NCBI GenBank assembly: GCA_000149265.1
Contig: CH003126.1
Location: 496,038 to 560,037 of the forward strand
Source: Ciona savignyi
Lineage: Eukaryota; Chordata; Ascidiacea; Phlebobranchia; Cionidae
Length of the DNA: 64,000 nt
Direction of reading: 5' to 3'
This document shows, piece by piece, positions 42,086 through 53,940 of the stretch; the stretch's first letter is position 1; every line of letters starts with the position of its first letter. The position numbers were made by a program, and so were the translations under genes. The notes beneath the pieces are model-generated. The model was not told the origin of the DNA and made no database searches. It worked only from the letters and a program-made list of their open reading frames with translations.

Positions 42086-43290
42086 GTATTTTAGTTTTGT
42101 CTTAATAACATAGTGCGTCTGTAACTAGTTCTTGAAGTCATTTTGCATTTTATTGACTGTTTGGTATGATACGGCCTACCCAGCATTAAGTTCCATGCTA
42201 ATCCACAAATAACTTGCAAGTGTAACTTCTCTTTATTGTGTATTTTGTTTAAGAAAACCTTTACCACATCCGCCTATACTTCAAGGCTTGACTCAGTGGC
42301 CCAGGGCGTTCAGTAAACTGTAGTTGTGGCCGCATACACAAGATAAAATAGTTGGCCTTGTCAGCCTGAACGCTTGCCAGTGCGTTGTTTTTACAGGGAA
42401 ATAGTTTACGTGGGTAAAGATTAAATATTGCGATATGATTTCTGAAAATCACACTTTACGCATTGGATTGACCAAGGTTGAATTATGTTTTAAACAGTTT
42501 ATTGTACATACGCCAGATTTTGGGAACTGGGTACTGACACACGGCAATATAGTTATGCGTTTCATTTGGAAAAATGGTAATCATATTGTTTTTGTCCGTA
42601 TTTTTTTCTGTAAACGGTTGTTTTACATTTAAAACTTTGGATTTTCGGTATTTCGCAAATTGGAAAACTGTAAGCACACTACGATATAGTTATTTGCCAT
42701 GTAATATACGAACACATGGCATTTGTGCATAGTGTGCTTTGTAGAATGGCCGCAGTATCCCGACAAAGTAAATTTGACGGAATAATCAGTGACGTTAAAA
42801 TATGACACTGTACAATTAGTTTTGTGTCTTTATAAGCGATAAGAAGATACACCATTAATATTGTGATAAAAGATTCGGGAAAAGACGGCAAAATGTCGTT
42901 CTTAACACGTCAATAAAATAATAGCGAATACATGTAAATAAACATGCTGACGCGGCCGCAAAATCTAATTTTACATGTATTAAAGTACGGCGAACGACGG
43001 AAATTTAAATCATATTTATATGGTAGTATGCGTGTGGGAAAAAATGTAAAGTGACATTTTTATGTATTCTCAGGTATATATACTCGTGTGCCCTATGTTG
43101 GTAACCAGTCTTGTTTTTAAGGGATGCTGTAATTTTTAACTGTATTGGACAACTCGTAATATAGTGCGTATAATGCCTCCACCCCTATTTGTGTTCCAAC
43201 AATACTACAAATATCAACTCGTTATTATTTTATAGTCGTCCCCGCCCATGTTGTATCGCGTTTTATTTCCTTGTGACGCGATCTAATAGC

Positions 43291-43700
43291 GCTAAACAGT
43301 TTGTCGCAAAACTATCAATGGTCGCAATACATCTTGTAATCATTGGATTAACAAAAAGTAAATCCAACAAAAAACTGCGCCAAAGCTAACACCGCTGAAC
43401 AGTTCGTAGCAAAACTATCATTGGTGACAATACAATTTGTAACCATTGGATTAACAAAAAGTAAATTTAACAAAAACACTACCCCATAGCTAACACCGCT
43501 AAACAGTTTGTCGCAAAACTATCGTTGCTGGCAATACAATTTGTAATCATTGGATTAACAAAAAGTATAAATCCAACAAAAACTACGCCATAGCTAACAC
43601 CGCTAAACAGTTTGTCGCAAAACAGCCACATTTTTACTGCCGATGACGTGTAAAAAGTGGACGTCGGATGTTCGAATTTCGGGAAAGCAAAACAATGCCC
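43291..43700. repeat. 104-bp tandem repeat, four copies
   Basis: Copies start at 43291, 43394, 43498 and 43602 (offsets 103-104). Unit landmarks are GCTAAACAGTTTGTCGCAAA, CATTGGATTAACAAAAAGTA and AACACCGCT. A stray fragment (GCATTGGATTAACAAAAAATA) occurs at about 45858. Confidence 0.93.
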
Positions 43701-45509
43701 CCTTTGTCTAAACCTGTCCCAGCAAAGGTGAGATCGGGCTCAGTTGAATCGTGCGAGCGCGCGTATCTTGTGCACGTGAACAATGGGTTTTGTTTTGGCC
43801 CCTGTTCGGGCGAAAGTTGTTAAAGTTCCAGGATTAGTCGACCAAAACTCGCTGCTGGATTTACGACGATGTTAATGCGTAAAGATTGTATAATCTGGCC
43901 TTTTAAACTGTGGTTTAAGATTGCAAGCGTTTTGCTTGGCAAAGTCAGTGATAAAATCCGTCTCAACGCAAAGGGAGAGGTTTCAGCAGTTGCATACATA
44001 TCTCCGTATCAATACCCTACGCATGTTATAATCAGTCGTCCGCGCCAGCTTTACTTATGGCTGTCTCGTAGAGATAAGCACCATTGCCTGCGGCATAAAC
44101 TAATGACGCCCTGTATTATCGCTGGAGCCGTGTAAACGCAATTACGAAGTACAATGTACACTTGTACAGCTCATTGCCTCCTTCTAGCTTGTTTGTACAG
44201 CGATAAAAGAAATTTGACGCATCTTTGTTTTTTTAAACGATTTCGTCATTTTTTACAACCCTTACTACTGTTTGCTCGGGAAAGTCCCTTTCTTTCAATC
44301 AACGTCACGTGTATGGTAAACACAATGTTATAGATCGTATATGACGACACAATTGATTTTATGACGACAAGAAAAAAAATGAAATTGTCGTCTCTTCACT
44401 ATATGAGCGCTAATAATTTAAATCCTAAATTCGGGCAATACTAAAATACAAATATGTTTAAAAAAAATTCTAATCCAAACCCCACGCTAACGGCGCTATG
44501 TTTAAAACTTTTTTCGGGCTAAGGTTTGAACTTTTGATGGGCTCATAACATTCTGTATTAGTATTGTTCGCTTTAACCATTGGGTCTCACGAACGTGCAA
44601 GTTTAAAACTACGGGCATACATAAATTCTTACCAATTACTACTAACCCCGAACGGTAACGTGGTTTAAAAAATCTTTTTAATTAGCTTTGCATTTTATTT
44701 TCACAATACGGTTGCCTCATATTTTTATATTATATATAGCATTCACCTGAAATAACGTGTGTACGTCGAATTGTTTTATTCCTCCGTTATGCTTTTAAGT
44801 TATAAGGTAGATGGTCATGAAATTATATGGTACGTAGCCCAAAACATACGAAAGAGTCAATTAAATGCAATATAACTTCAAAAACTGGTTACACACGCAA
44901 AATGTTATCAAGACAAAACAAAAATACAAATTTCTCTATTTTTGCTCTGTTATACGACCGATGCATATCATTAACGCGAGATTTTCCAGTGAAAAGCAAG
45001 CCACTGTGAGGGTTAAAGTAATAACCCTGTCAGTGATAAATATGACACTCACCAGCAGTAAGTCGTTATTGCAATACACCATATTATATACATACACGAC
45101 AAAACTGAATTATCAGCAAAAACCGGAGAAAATCTACGTAACAATGGGTTCTGTTACAGTTTAATGACACTTAAGTCGTTATGCAATACACCACACATCA
45201 ATCAAACGGTACACCGAACCCTGTCCCGGCGGGCAACAAGGCCTCCAAATCCCGCAAAGCCGCAAGGAATGCCTGACGTATGTTCGCCCTATATTATAAT
45301 GTATAACGTATGTGGGAAACCCGTTACGAATGTTATGCTGACGAATCGCTTTTAACCGAGCACTGTAGTTTACGATTTTTCGACGAAGTTTGTATATGTC
45401 GAACTTTGGCAGTTATTGATGAGCTGGCTTGTTTTGATGCGCGAAAATCACTCCTCTTGAAGTTTTAGATGTTTTGAATGAATTTCTGGCCGTTTTGCAG
45501 TGAATATGT

Positions 45510-45690
45510 GTGAAAGGATGAAAGGATGAAAGGATTAATTCTAACCCTGCCCCAAATGCTAACTTTCAACCCCAGAACTAAACCCAACTGTAACATTAAC
45601 CCTAACAACATAATCTTTATTTTAGTTTGATGTTTCCCTCCTTTTCTGTTTTCCTCTTTTCCTCCCTTTAACCCCCCCCCCCCCGTAAAT
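45510..45690 (-). mobile_element. MITE copy ending in a C-run
   Basis: Two to three copies of GTGAAAGGATGAAAGGATGA at the left, ACCCTGCCCCAAATGCTAAC in the core, TTTCCCTCCTTTTCTG at the right, then a run of about 15 C. Confidence 0.78.
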
Positions 45691-47029
45691 AGTGTTATTT
45701 CGTTTACCACCTGCGGTGTATTTGGGAGGTAGGGCGGTGATAGAGCCCAGACGCTAGCTATATCTTAAGGGTAGCGTCTTGGGCCGTCACCCAGAAGGTT
45801 GCAGAATCGAAACCAACTGCTTAAAAATAGCTGTCGTTGGTGGAAATGCATTTGAAAGCATTGGATTAACAAAAAATAAATCTAACTAAAATGGGCCATG
45901 TTTCAATCGCGTAAAACATGCTGCAATACATCTTTTAACCTGATAAATACGAAATTAAGAGGACCAGAGAAATACCAAAAGTGTTTTCCATTACATTTAA
46001 TCAACACGAGTATAATATTCTACGACATTATTTGATTTTAAAATGGCATCAATTATTTTTTTTGTATGGCAACACTTGACGAAAGTGTAAAATCGACCTC
46101 TAAATTACCAACCGAAGAAAAACTGGCATTTCGGTCAAAACTGATTTTACTTAGAGAATCTCTTAATTTTGTAATTCACCATATTATGTTAGGCTTTGAA
46201 AGTGACGCATATGGAAAAAAGCATGAATTGTTTGCATACGAGTCTTTTTAGTGTCTGTGTGTGTATTTGACTAGATATGGCCTGTATGACAAGGTGTTTA
46301 ATTGCGAATTTAATACGATTATCAAATTCCTATTTATTTTGTTCCGTGTAACTAGCACTGTTTTAATAGTCCTTAAAATTCCATTAAACTGTGCGCTAAA
46401 TGGTTTGGGATGCATTTAAACGTTTATTTGAGCACTGACAGATTGATAACCCTTCTGAAACTTAGCGAATATTAAAAAAATAGAAATATCACAAATCCAA
46501 GCACAATGCTATGAATATTACAAATTCAAGCATGAAGCTATAAATAAGATCCATTTAACTTGGATATTTTATCCCCGGGAAAAAACATTTATTATTACAC
46601 TGTTCGCTGTAATATTGCAACGAAGAAAGGACCTTGTAAGTTTGTTTAAGATTTTGTCCGAAATCGCTGCCAGATTACTGTATAACTTGTTTGCCATGGT
46701 TAGCTGTCCCAATATCGACAGCAAACGAACACATCGGCGTGTATCGAGTCAGGTTCGACCGTAATACACGTTCAGGAATTTTAAGTGTCGTGCGACAACG
46801 CAACAGGTCGGCTGAGGTGGAAAAAACGTTGTTTCGTGTTTCGTCGCCCGCCGTCGCACCTGTGGGTAGCATCGCCGCAGTCTAATGACCACGAACGGTC
46901 AATATTTGATCCTTTCCGTGTTGTTTGGCCATGCTTGATCATGCGTGTAGCGGCACGTGATCGGAATGACGTCATAGGTCATAGAAAGACGAGTGGTGAA
47001 AAAAGTAGCTCCGAGAAACGAGAGGGAAA

Positions 47030-47150
47030 AAACATAAAAATTGAAACAACAATTTGAGAAAAACCTAAAAACCAAAGCAACAATTTGGGGAAAAACTTTA
47101 AAATTACGGCAACAGTTTGGGAAAAACAAAATTTGAAACAACAAAAAAAC
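47030..47150. repeat. Tandem repeat, unit about 29 bp, four copies
   Basis: Repeats of AAGCAACAATTTGGGGAAAA followed by ACTTTAAAA, with copy-to-copy changes. Confidence 0.8.
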
Positions 47151-47704
47151 ACCTGAACCGCAATTCGCCTAAGTATTTTAGGTCGTCAGACTTACGTCAT
47201 TCTTGGCTTGTGTTACCTACGATTTTTACAACTCCCATCTATTTTCCCTTATTACAAATGGTTAATGACTTTATATTGGAACGAGAACGGACAACTGGCC
47301 ATAATGCACGTAATAATAACGTCACAATTTAACACCGAGCATAAATTTCGATTTATGTTTCCTAAATATCGTTTTTTTTTCTAATGCGATTTACGCTTTA
47401 GTAAGTAGAGCAGGGCTTTCGAAACTAGAGGGTCTTGCAATGAATTTTAGGGGTCGCAAAGAGTACACCAATTTTACACAAACTACTATCCATTGTACTT
47501 TTTTATATTTTAAACGTGGAAAAACGGTTGCAGACAATTTTATTAAATGGGAAGTTTTTTGCGAGCTTAACAGTTTGGAAATCCCTGGTATAGAGGATAC
47601 ATATTTCTGCAGCATTCCTATTTTCCCTACTAGGTAAACTACTGTGGCCATGATTAAAGGCGTTCAACATCCGCAAAGGCCTTACCCGGGGTTTACTTAT
47701 TTAC

Positions 47705-47790
47705 TCGCGGCAGTAATCTGCTGTTTGCGTTGTTGGATTAAAGATCCGGCCTCATTATTCAAAGCCATTTGCGAACGAGCGATCGCTGGC
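47705..47790 (-). CDS. Candidate extra exon (coiled coil), not in the model
   Basis: Read on the minus strand after ..GTTTTGAG it gives PAIARSQMALNNEAGSLIQQ, then RKQQITAA, and a donor GCGA|GTAAAT. Phase in (2) fits the signal-peptide exon, but phase out (1) does not fit the exon at 41761. It could be part of an alternative transcript or a false hit. Confidence 0.3.
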
Positions 47791-48027
47791 CTCAAAACGC
47801 GCGCCGTAGTATAATCCATAGCTCGATTAACGCGTTCAATTTTACGATTTTGATGACCTCTTGAAAACGTATGGTTAACATTTCTGTTCGTCTCAATATC
47901 TATACAATCAAAGACAAGAACCAGTTTATCTTGTCCGGTGTGTATTTGCAGAGTAATTGTTACGTAATAATAAGCAGTGTTGTGTAATTGCCAATTACGA
48001 ACCGTGGTAAATTTCCAGAAATCATCA

Positions 48028-48215
48028 TAGGATAGAAGATTTATCTTTATCCCCGTGAATGGAAAACCAAAGGGGTTAACACACAGGCAATCGTAAGATC
48101 CCCTCGCGCCCGCTGTCGGGTTACTGGAGCTATTGCAATGTGTTGTGTATGATATAAAATAAAGACGTTACTTTAATTTAGTAGAACCCATTAATCCGCT
48201 GGATTCAGGCAACCG
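48028..48215 (-). mobile_element. SINE 3' part, reversed
   Basis: TATCCCCGTGAATGGAAAAC, GTTAACACACAGGCAATCGT, GCTATTGCAATGTGTTGTGT and AACCCATTAATCCGCTGGAT. The head is missing and a MITE follows directly. Confidence 0.82.
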
Positions 48216-48440
48216 GTTTCCAACCCTGCTCCAAACACCAGTCTCCACACTAGAACTAACCCTAAATCCAACCCCAGCTCTTAAACTAACCTTATTTGCA
48301 TTTTTGTGAGCAGTTTCCCTCTTTCCCAACTTTTAAAAACCCTAAATCTAACACCAGCTCTTGCACTAACCCTTATACCCCTATTTGCATTTTCGTGAGC
48401 AGTTTCCCTATTTCCCTACTTTAAGTTTTTCCCGTTCTTA
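48215..48440 (-). mobile_element. MITE copy with internal duplication, touching a splice donor
   Basis: Core ACCCTAAATCCAACCCCAGC, then the right end GTGAGCAGTTTCCCTCTTTC. A second core and right end follow (to 48421). Its terminus lies within about 10-15 bp of the minus-strand donor at 48441. Confidence 0.82.
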
Positions 48441-48441
48441 C

Positions 48442-49034
48442 CTTCTCACTATCGATTGCATGGAGGTCCTTTTATAAGCCCTGCTGCTGGTAAACGACGA
48501 TCGACTCCCGGGGATATTCCTTTGTGCAAATCGGTTCGTGCGAGTTGTCGGCCTGGCCGTCACTTGCACGGTCGGCGTGTTTCTCCCAACACTGGTCGGA
48601 TTCCACGAGTTATGATACAACCTATGCTGCTCAGACTCGCGTGAGTTTATCCTGATCGGCGACCTCACTTGAGTGGGGAACCTTTCATTGGTGTCCCCCG
48701 ATATTCGCACCGGCGGCGATCGCAGGTTAGCGTATCTGAGATACTGGTATCTCTGTGGAGCGTCTGCTGGGTTAGTCCTCTCGCATTGTAACAGCAGCAC
48801 GAGCAAGCATGCACATAGTTTGCAAGCGTGTGAAGCCTTAGCGTTTCTCATTCCCCTAATAATCCCCCCTATACTCCACGAAGAACCTGTAACTCCGTTC
48901 TCGCCCGCTTTCCCAGCACTGTAATCCAACATTTCTCGATTTCGGCCAGGTGGCACCATGTCATTTTGCGCGAGCGATTGGCTTCCTGCAAATGTCTCCT
49001 AAAACCCTAAATTGTAAAGCCCGATGTCTAGTTC
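48442..49034 (-). CDS. FReD gene first coding exon: signal peptide and basic Ser/Thr/Arg region
   Basis: The acceptor TTTGTTTCTATTTCAG sets the 5' edge at 49034, so the RNA is either trans-spliced there or has a 5' UTR intron. Coding from Met at 48851 gives MRNAKASHACKLCACLLVLL then LQCERTNPADA, a standard signal peptide. A Met 36 codons earlier (48959) is in frame and would bury the hydrophobic stretch. A short out-of-frame ATG lies just upstream. The rest is Arg/Ser/Thr/Pro-rich (for example TVQVTARPTTRTNRFAQR). Donor AGAAG|GTAAGA, phase 2 out. Secretion is inferred. Confidence 0.85.
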
Positions 49035-49596
49035 CTGAAATAGAAACAAATTCACCCCATGCAAACGGATGCCGCGCGATCCAATTGGCCTGGAAGCGTG
49101 CTGTATCCGCATCGATTGCGGCCTAATTCCTTCACGATTGGCGTCGTTCCCGCTGACTTTCCTATGGCGAGGTTACTACACTATTACAGCGATCGTTAAA
49201 TGATAAAAACGCCTGTACATAACTACGTTGCTTACGGCGACATTGTTTACGGAATCTCAGCTATTTTTCAGCTATTTCTGGTCCTTTTTATTACATTTGC
49301 TTTGCTATTTTTAGCCAATTCTCAGCTTTTTCTCGTTTTGGCTATAACACTTGAATTACTATTTCTCATTTCCACCTTTGCTTAGTTTTCCTAGTAAGGC
49401 GATAACCAGTATTTAATATTTACTCAACACTGACCCAGGCCGACATTACTGTCAAGCGAAAACGACGCTGGTTTAGATTGGTTTACAAATCACGGCACTC
49501 AACCCAAAATATCCGTTTCCATCATATTTGCCGCTGGGCGTTCGTGGCCTCGTTTTTTCCCTATAAGAAAGTCACGATAAAACGATTCAAGAAGTA

Positions 49597-49695
49597 CGGT
49601 CGCGTGGGCGAATGGTTAACGCGACCGATACATATACCCACTCCTATACAAAAACGGTCCAATTAACCATGGGTTAGAAACTTGACTCGTTAAAA
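49597..49695 (+). mobile_element. tRNA-like SINE copy
   Basis: GTCGCGTGGGCGAATGGTTA, ACGCGACCGATACATATACC, AAAACGGTCCAATTAACCAT, and a B-box-like GGGTTAGAAACTTG. Confidence 0.8.
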
Positions 49696-49879
49696 AAAAC
49701 GCGTTAAGATCACACGCCATTTTCTCTGTAGCTTATTCTCGACTGAGTGCACAGGTGCGAAAGAATACGCGTGCACAAATCGTATAATATATGTAAATAC
49801 ATATTAATAACAAAACCTACCAAGAATCTAAGTAATTACCCGGTATTTTCGTAATAAGCACACCGGTCGTAGTGCCCAC

Positions 49880-49985
49880 TTTGTTTGAGCTGAGTTTCGA
49901 ACCCATGATGGTTGTCACTAAGGCCGTTTTTGCATAGTTGGTGTATGTACCGGTTGAGTTAACCATTCGACCACACGACCGTACT
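49880..49985 (-). mobile_element. tRNA-like SINE copy, reversed
   Basis: GTTTCGAACCCATGATGG, GTCACTAAGGCCGTTTTTGC, GTTAACCATTCGACCACACG. Confidence 0.8.
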
Positions 49986-51869
49986 AATTCCCACTTTGAT
50001 ATATTATGCACACGAAGGATTTTGAAAGTTGCTGGCACATGTATCCCAACCACGGGTTAAAGCATAATAACGTCCACGACCAACCCCACACACAATTGTA
50101 TTTCGCATAACCACTTATACCCCTTGCACAACGAATGTTGTGGTATTTCGCGGTCGATAAATTTTGAATTCAATTGCCTTACTTGGCATTTTGTCGCCGT
50201 CAAAGCGATATTGTAGAGACCGGGGCATTTAGTTACGCTTGCGAAAGGCACCTTTATTCAAAATTTCTGAATAGTTTAACGTTCTGCAACGAAAAACGAA
50301 TATTTGATAATCACTATGCTTCGCAGAAACATAATCACCGCGTATTTCGAGTGATGACCTAAGTAATTAACCTGTGTATTAATTTATCTTTATAATGAAA
50401 GCGATTGCTGCATTCACCTAATATTACGTCAGTGGCAACGATGACGTCATACCGCGTAACGTCATATCTATTTTCGTGTGAACCGAGCACTTAGATGTGC
50501 GGTGTTGACTGTCCCGGCAAGTGAACCACGAAACGACCACCTTTGCCTCGCGTTTAAATGTATACCAGAGCTCGGGTAACAATTTAACGTGGCGAAAGAA
50601 AACTATTTGAATGCCACAAGCTCGCCGTGGTTTTAAGTAAAGCAAGCTGTGTGTTACTGCAAACTTGCCTTACCAGAAAGCGCATTGCTTCAAAATTGAA
50701 CATTTTATTTAGAGGCGGTTCGCAAGGTGACTTGCTGATATTGCAATTAATTAGCATTCTGAACGCTTTAACGGAACTATAGTAAATTTTATGAGCGATT
50801 TTATCCCTAACAGATAGAGAATGCTCCTGATACTAGTGCACTTTAAATCGAAATTTTGTTTGCAAGTTTTTGACATTGTGTCAATTTAGTCGATATGGTT
50901 AATTCACAATCAGCGGTTCATTTCGCAGCAATGCGATTTCTTTTTCTTATTTTACCTCTCAACACTAAACTCTAAACTTTACGTTCAATCAATCTTATAA
51001 CAGGCTTGATTGGCTTTTCCTCGCCGGAAAACTTAAACCTGAATCCCGAGACATTTTCATTGTTTCCTCGGCCTACTGGGCTAGCTCGTTTTACAAAGTA
51101 TGACTTTTGAAAGTTAGTTTCACTCTGTTCGATTTTTGGCAATTTGCGAATTTTCAGTTGGCGCGTTTCGCTTAGATTACACTCTACCTCGTAATTACCG
51201 CCAAGCTAAAACTTGAAGAATCTCAAATGAGGCCGTTTTACACGGATTACGTCGCGCTAGCTTCTTAAGACTTTCAAGTGCCTGCCCTGTCAGATCAGTT
51301 AGCCGGAGCTGTTTAATTAAGACGGCTCTCCCGTGGTAAAGCGGCTCGCACTGTGTTTTCAACATCAAACGAAAGGCGAGTATCCGTTATACAAACTAGT
51401 CAAGTACAGCGCATACAATCGAGCCTGCTCGATTCCTTCCGATCTCTAGTGTAGTTCAAATACGTCGTCGCTTTGTAGAGTCTGCAGCCTTTTTCTCTCG
51501 CACCTAGAACCGGCAATTCTTCGCCTAGCCTGGCTCGGCCGAGCTGACAATCAGCCTGCGATCTCCATCAAACCCTGCACCGGAAAGTGGCCGCCGAGAT
51601 ATTCATCTCGACTCGAATATCAGACTTTCGCCATAAAGATCTAATCTGATCCATTGCGATTTGGATTCCTTTCAAATCGGCTTTATCGCCCACCATACAC
51701 CACGCATTACGAACAATAGCCTTGTAGTTTACGGTCTTAAAGTCACACTTATGTCGACCACACAAATATATAAGCTTTACCGAACTTCCTTTCGCTCGTT
51801 TTAATTTAGAGACAGTTCGCAAGGTAACTTGCTGACAATGCAATTGAGTGGCATCTTGAACTTTCTACA

Positions 51870-52240
51870 AGGACTAGTACAAATTTATGAGTAATTTGAG
51901 CTTCAATTAGAGTCACACTTACACCGCTTATACAAATATATGAGGTTTTTCATGTGCAAACAGTCGAGTTTGGGTATATACGAGGTATTTTTATGTGATT
52001 TGAAAATTAAATTATTGTTACACTTTCGACGACCATACAAATATATGATGTTTTCGTGTGCACACGGTCGAGTTAGATATATATGAAGTTATTTATGTGA
52101 TTTAAACAGTCAATTAAAGTCACACTTACACCAAACATACAAATATATGAGGTTTTTCATGTGCAAAGTTTGGGTATATACGAGGTATTTTTATGTGATT
52201 TGAACATTAAATTAAAGAGTAACACTTAAACCGACCATAC
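51870..52240. repeat. Tandem repeat, three to four copies of about 110 bp
   Basis: Shared blocks GTCACACTTACACC, CATACAAATATATGAGGTTT, TTCATGTGCAAA, GGGTATATACGAGG and TTTTTATGTGATTTGAA. Confidence 0.9.
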
Positions 52241-53837
52241 GAGTGTACAGATTTACCCAAGCAGCCGATTTTCGCCAGTTTTTGTTATTTTGACGAACAC
52301 CAACCTACAAACCGCTCGTTTACGCCGAATATAACCTTGAAATCTGCCTTGAAATAGAAAGACCTCCACACACACAAATAAAGAGATAATTTCAAAAACT
52401 CCTATTCACCGATGGCACCCATGTGTGAAATAAATATTGTGGTGGGCCACTGAAGTATAGTTTCAACCTTCAAAGGGAAGAAATTGAACGCAATAAATTG
52501 AATTCTTATTTTCGTTTAACGAGAAAATTATTATTTTTGTCCAAAATTCTATTTTATAAATATGCATTTTTAGAAGTTTTTACTACAAATGAGTTACCAT
52601 TTTCGGTGCATTTAAAAATCAAGGCCTTCCGTATATTGTGTTTTCGCAAATAAGTAATAATGAATACATATAGTGGTTTTCAGCAGAATGCATGGAATGC
52701 ATTTAAGCAAAAAAAACGTTAATCCACCATCAAACGCGTTTTAGTGCGTTTTGCGTTTCATATTTTAGTTTTATTGTATTCATATTGTGCCCCAGTAACG
52801 AACAGCAGCAAATAAAACACATTGTGGCACAGGGTCAGGAAAGTTAGTTTTTTTTTATGCCAATACAGCATTTGACAGTTGTTACCTATGTTGTGATAAA
52901 TATTAATTGACTTATAACGTTTATCCACCTATCTAACTCGAAACTTGATGTAAGTAACGACATGTTTATTAATGATATAAAAACGAACATCTCTAGACAA
53001 GGAAACAACCTCAAAATCACACGGTTTATCAGATTAACACCTAAATTTAATCCATTCCCGAAAGGAGAAAACGTTTTTTCTTGTGGATACTTTTAATTGC
53101 GTCAAAACACCACAGCAATAAAACCAACGCAACACTATAAGCAAAAGCGGCAATTGCGCTAAACAAAGTAAATAAATAATTATTGTTTTTACCAGACATT
53201 TTTCCTCGTAAAAATCTAACACTAAATAAATTTAGAATTAATTTACTTTATTGACTCGTCCTTTAAAAGGCATGGCCACAAAATGCAAAACAAAGTTGCA
53301 CCATTGCCCTTTGGTATCGCTCCAATTAAAACAAAACAACAATAAACTTTAGCTTCCAACTACTGTTTAAAGGTAAAATAGTACGCGGGCATCTGCGTGG
53401 CGCTGAACCCACTTTCACTTTACAAAATCGACCAAAATATTGCTGAAAACCTACTTCGCTCCTCGGAGTCGAATTACTCTCCCACTTTCCCATGTCGTGC
53501 TTAAAAGGCATGCGCGCAGGGTTAAGAGGCAACTATGTACGCGGTCGCGGTCTCATAAAATATAATTGGGCCAGTGTTTTCTTTGCCCGTGTTGTGTTGT
53601 AGGTTAAAGATGTCTTACCTCCGCTTGATCTTGGCGATAAAATAAACCGCAACCAGTTAGAACCGGTCCTAACCGGAACACACACGTATATGTGAGTACT
53701 AGTTAATTATAATTTGATTATTAAGAACTTGTATTTAAACAATAGTTGCGTAAGATGTATTTATGTTACCACAAAGTAATATTCTGCTTTTAACTACAGC
53801 TATAGCGTGCTACGGTGTGCCGTGTATTATTTTTAAC

Positions 53838-53940
53838 CCAGCCAAGTTTTGAATCTATGATGGCTTCGTCAGTAGGACTTTTTTGTAAAGCAGTCGGTAC
53901 ATGTATCGGTCGCTTTAACCATTCGGCCACACGACCGTAC
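53838..53940 (-). mobile_element. tRNA-like SINE copy, reversed
   Basis: CCAAGTTTTGAATCTATGATGG (diverged B side), GTCAGTAGGACTTTTTTG, CATGTATCGGTCGCTTTAAC, CATTCGGCCACACGACCGTA. Confidence 0.78.

Larger units (their letters stand above)
42086..48027. other. Long first intron of the nested gene
   Basis: Mostly AT-rich. It holds a 104-bp tandem repeat (43291-43700), a degenerate tRNA-like segment (about 44510-44600), a MITE (45510-45685), a GC-rich block open in both directions (46690-46960), a 29-bp repeat (47030-47150) and a candidate exon (47705-47790). No exon here is needed to join 48442 to 41761 in phase. Confidence 0.6.
25220..49034 (-). other. Gene span: secreted coiled-coil fibrinogen-domain protein, nested in UPF2
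   Basis: Seventeen exons on the minus strand join in phase to 897 codons including the stop: 48851-48442, 41761-41705, 41001-40870, 38533-38410, 37709-37635, 36925-36836, 36101-35947, 35275-35101, 33556-33431, 32085-31948, 29644-29423, 28786-28654, 28025-27870, 27510-27441, 26878-26761, 26452-26323 and 25599-25220. From the favoured Met the product has a signal peptide (about 1-24), a basic Ser/Thr/Arg-rich segment (to about 137), a long coiled-coil region (about 138-612), a fibrinogen C-terminal domain (about 613-830) and a 66-residue acidic tail. This build resembles fibrinogen-related secreted or matrix proteins of the angiopoietin/fibrinogen-like type. Fibrinogen-like signalling proteins are known in Ciona, but I cannot say this is one of them. 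The whole gene sits in one UPF2 intron on the opposite strand. Confidence 0.92.

Noticed and set aside
43291..43700. CRISPR-like array
   Set aside because: Units are whole tandem copies without unique spacers, in an animal intron.
47391..47651. 86-codon minus-strand frame and a CAGGGCTTTCGAAAC start like a hAT end
   Set aside because: No matching inverted end or TSD was found nearby; probably a transposon fragment.
48673..48924. 83-codon plus-strand frame
   Set aside because: Antisense of the signal-peptide exon.
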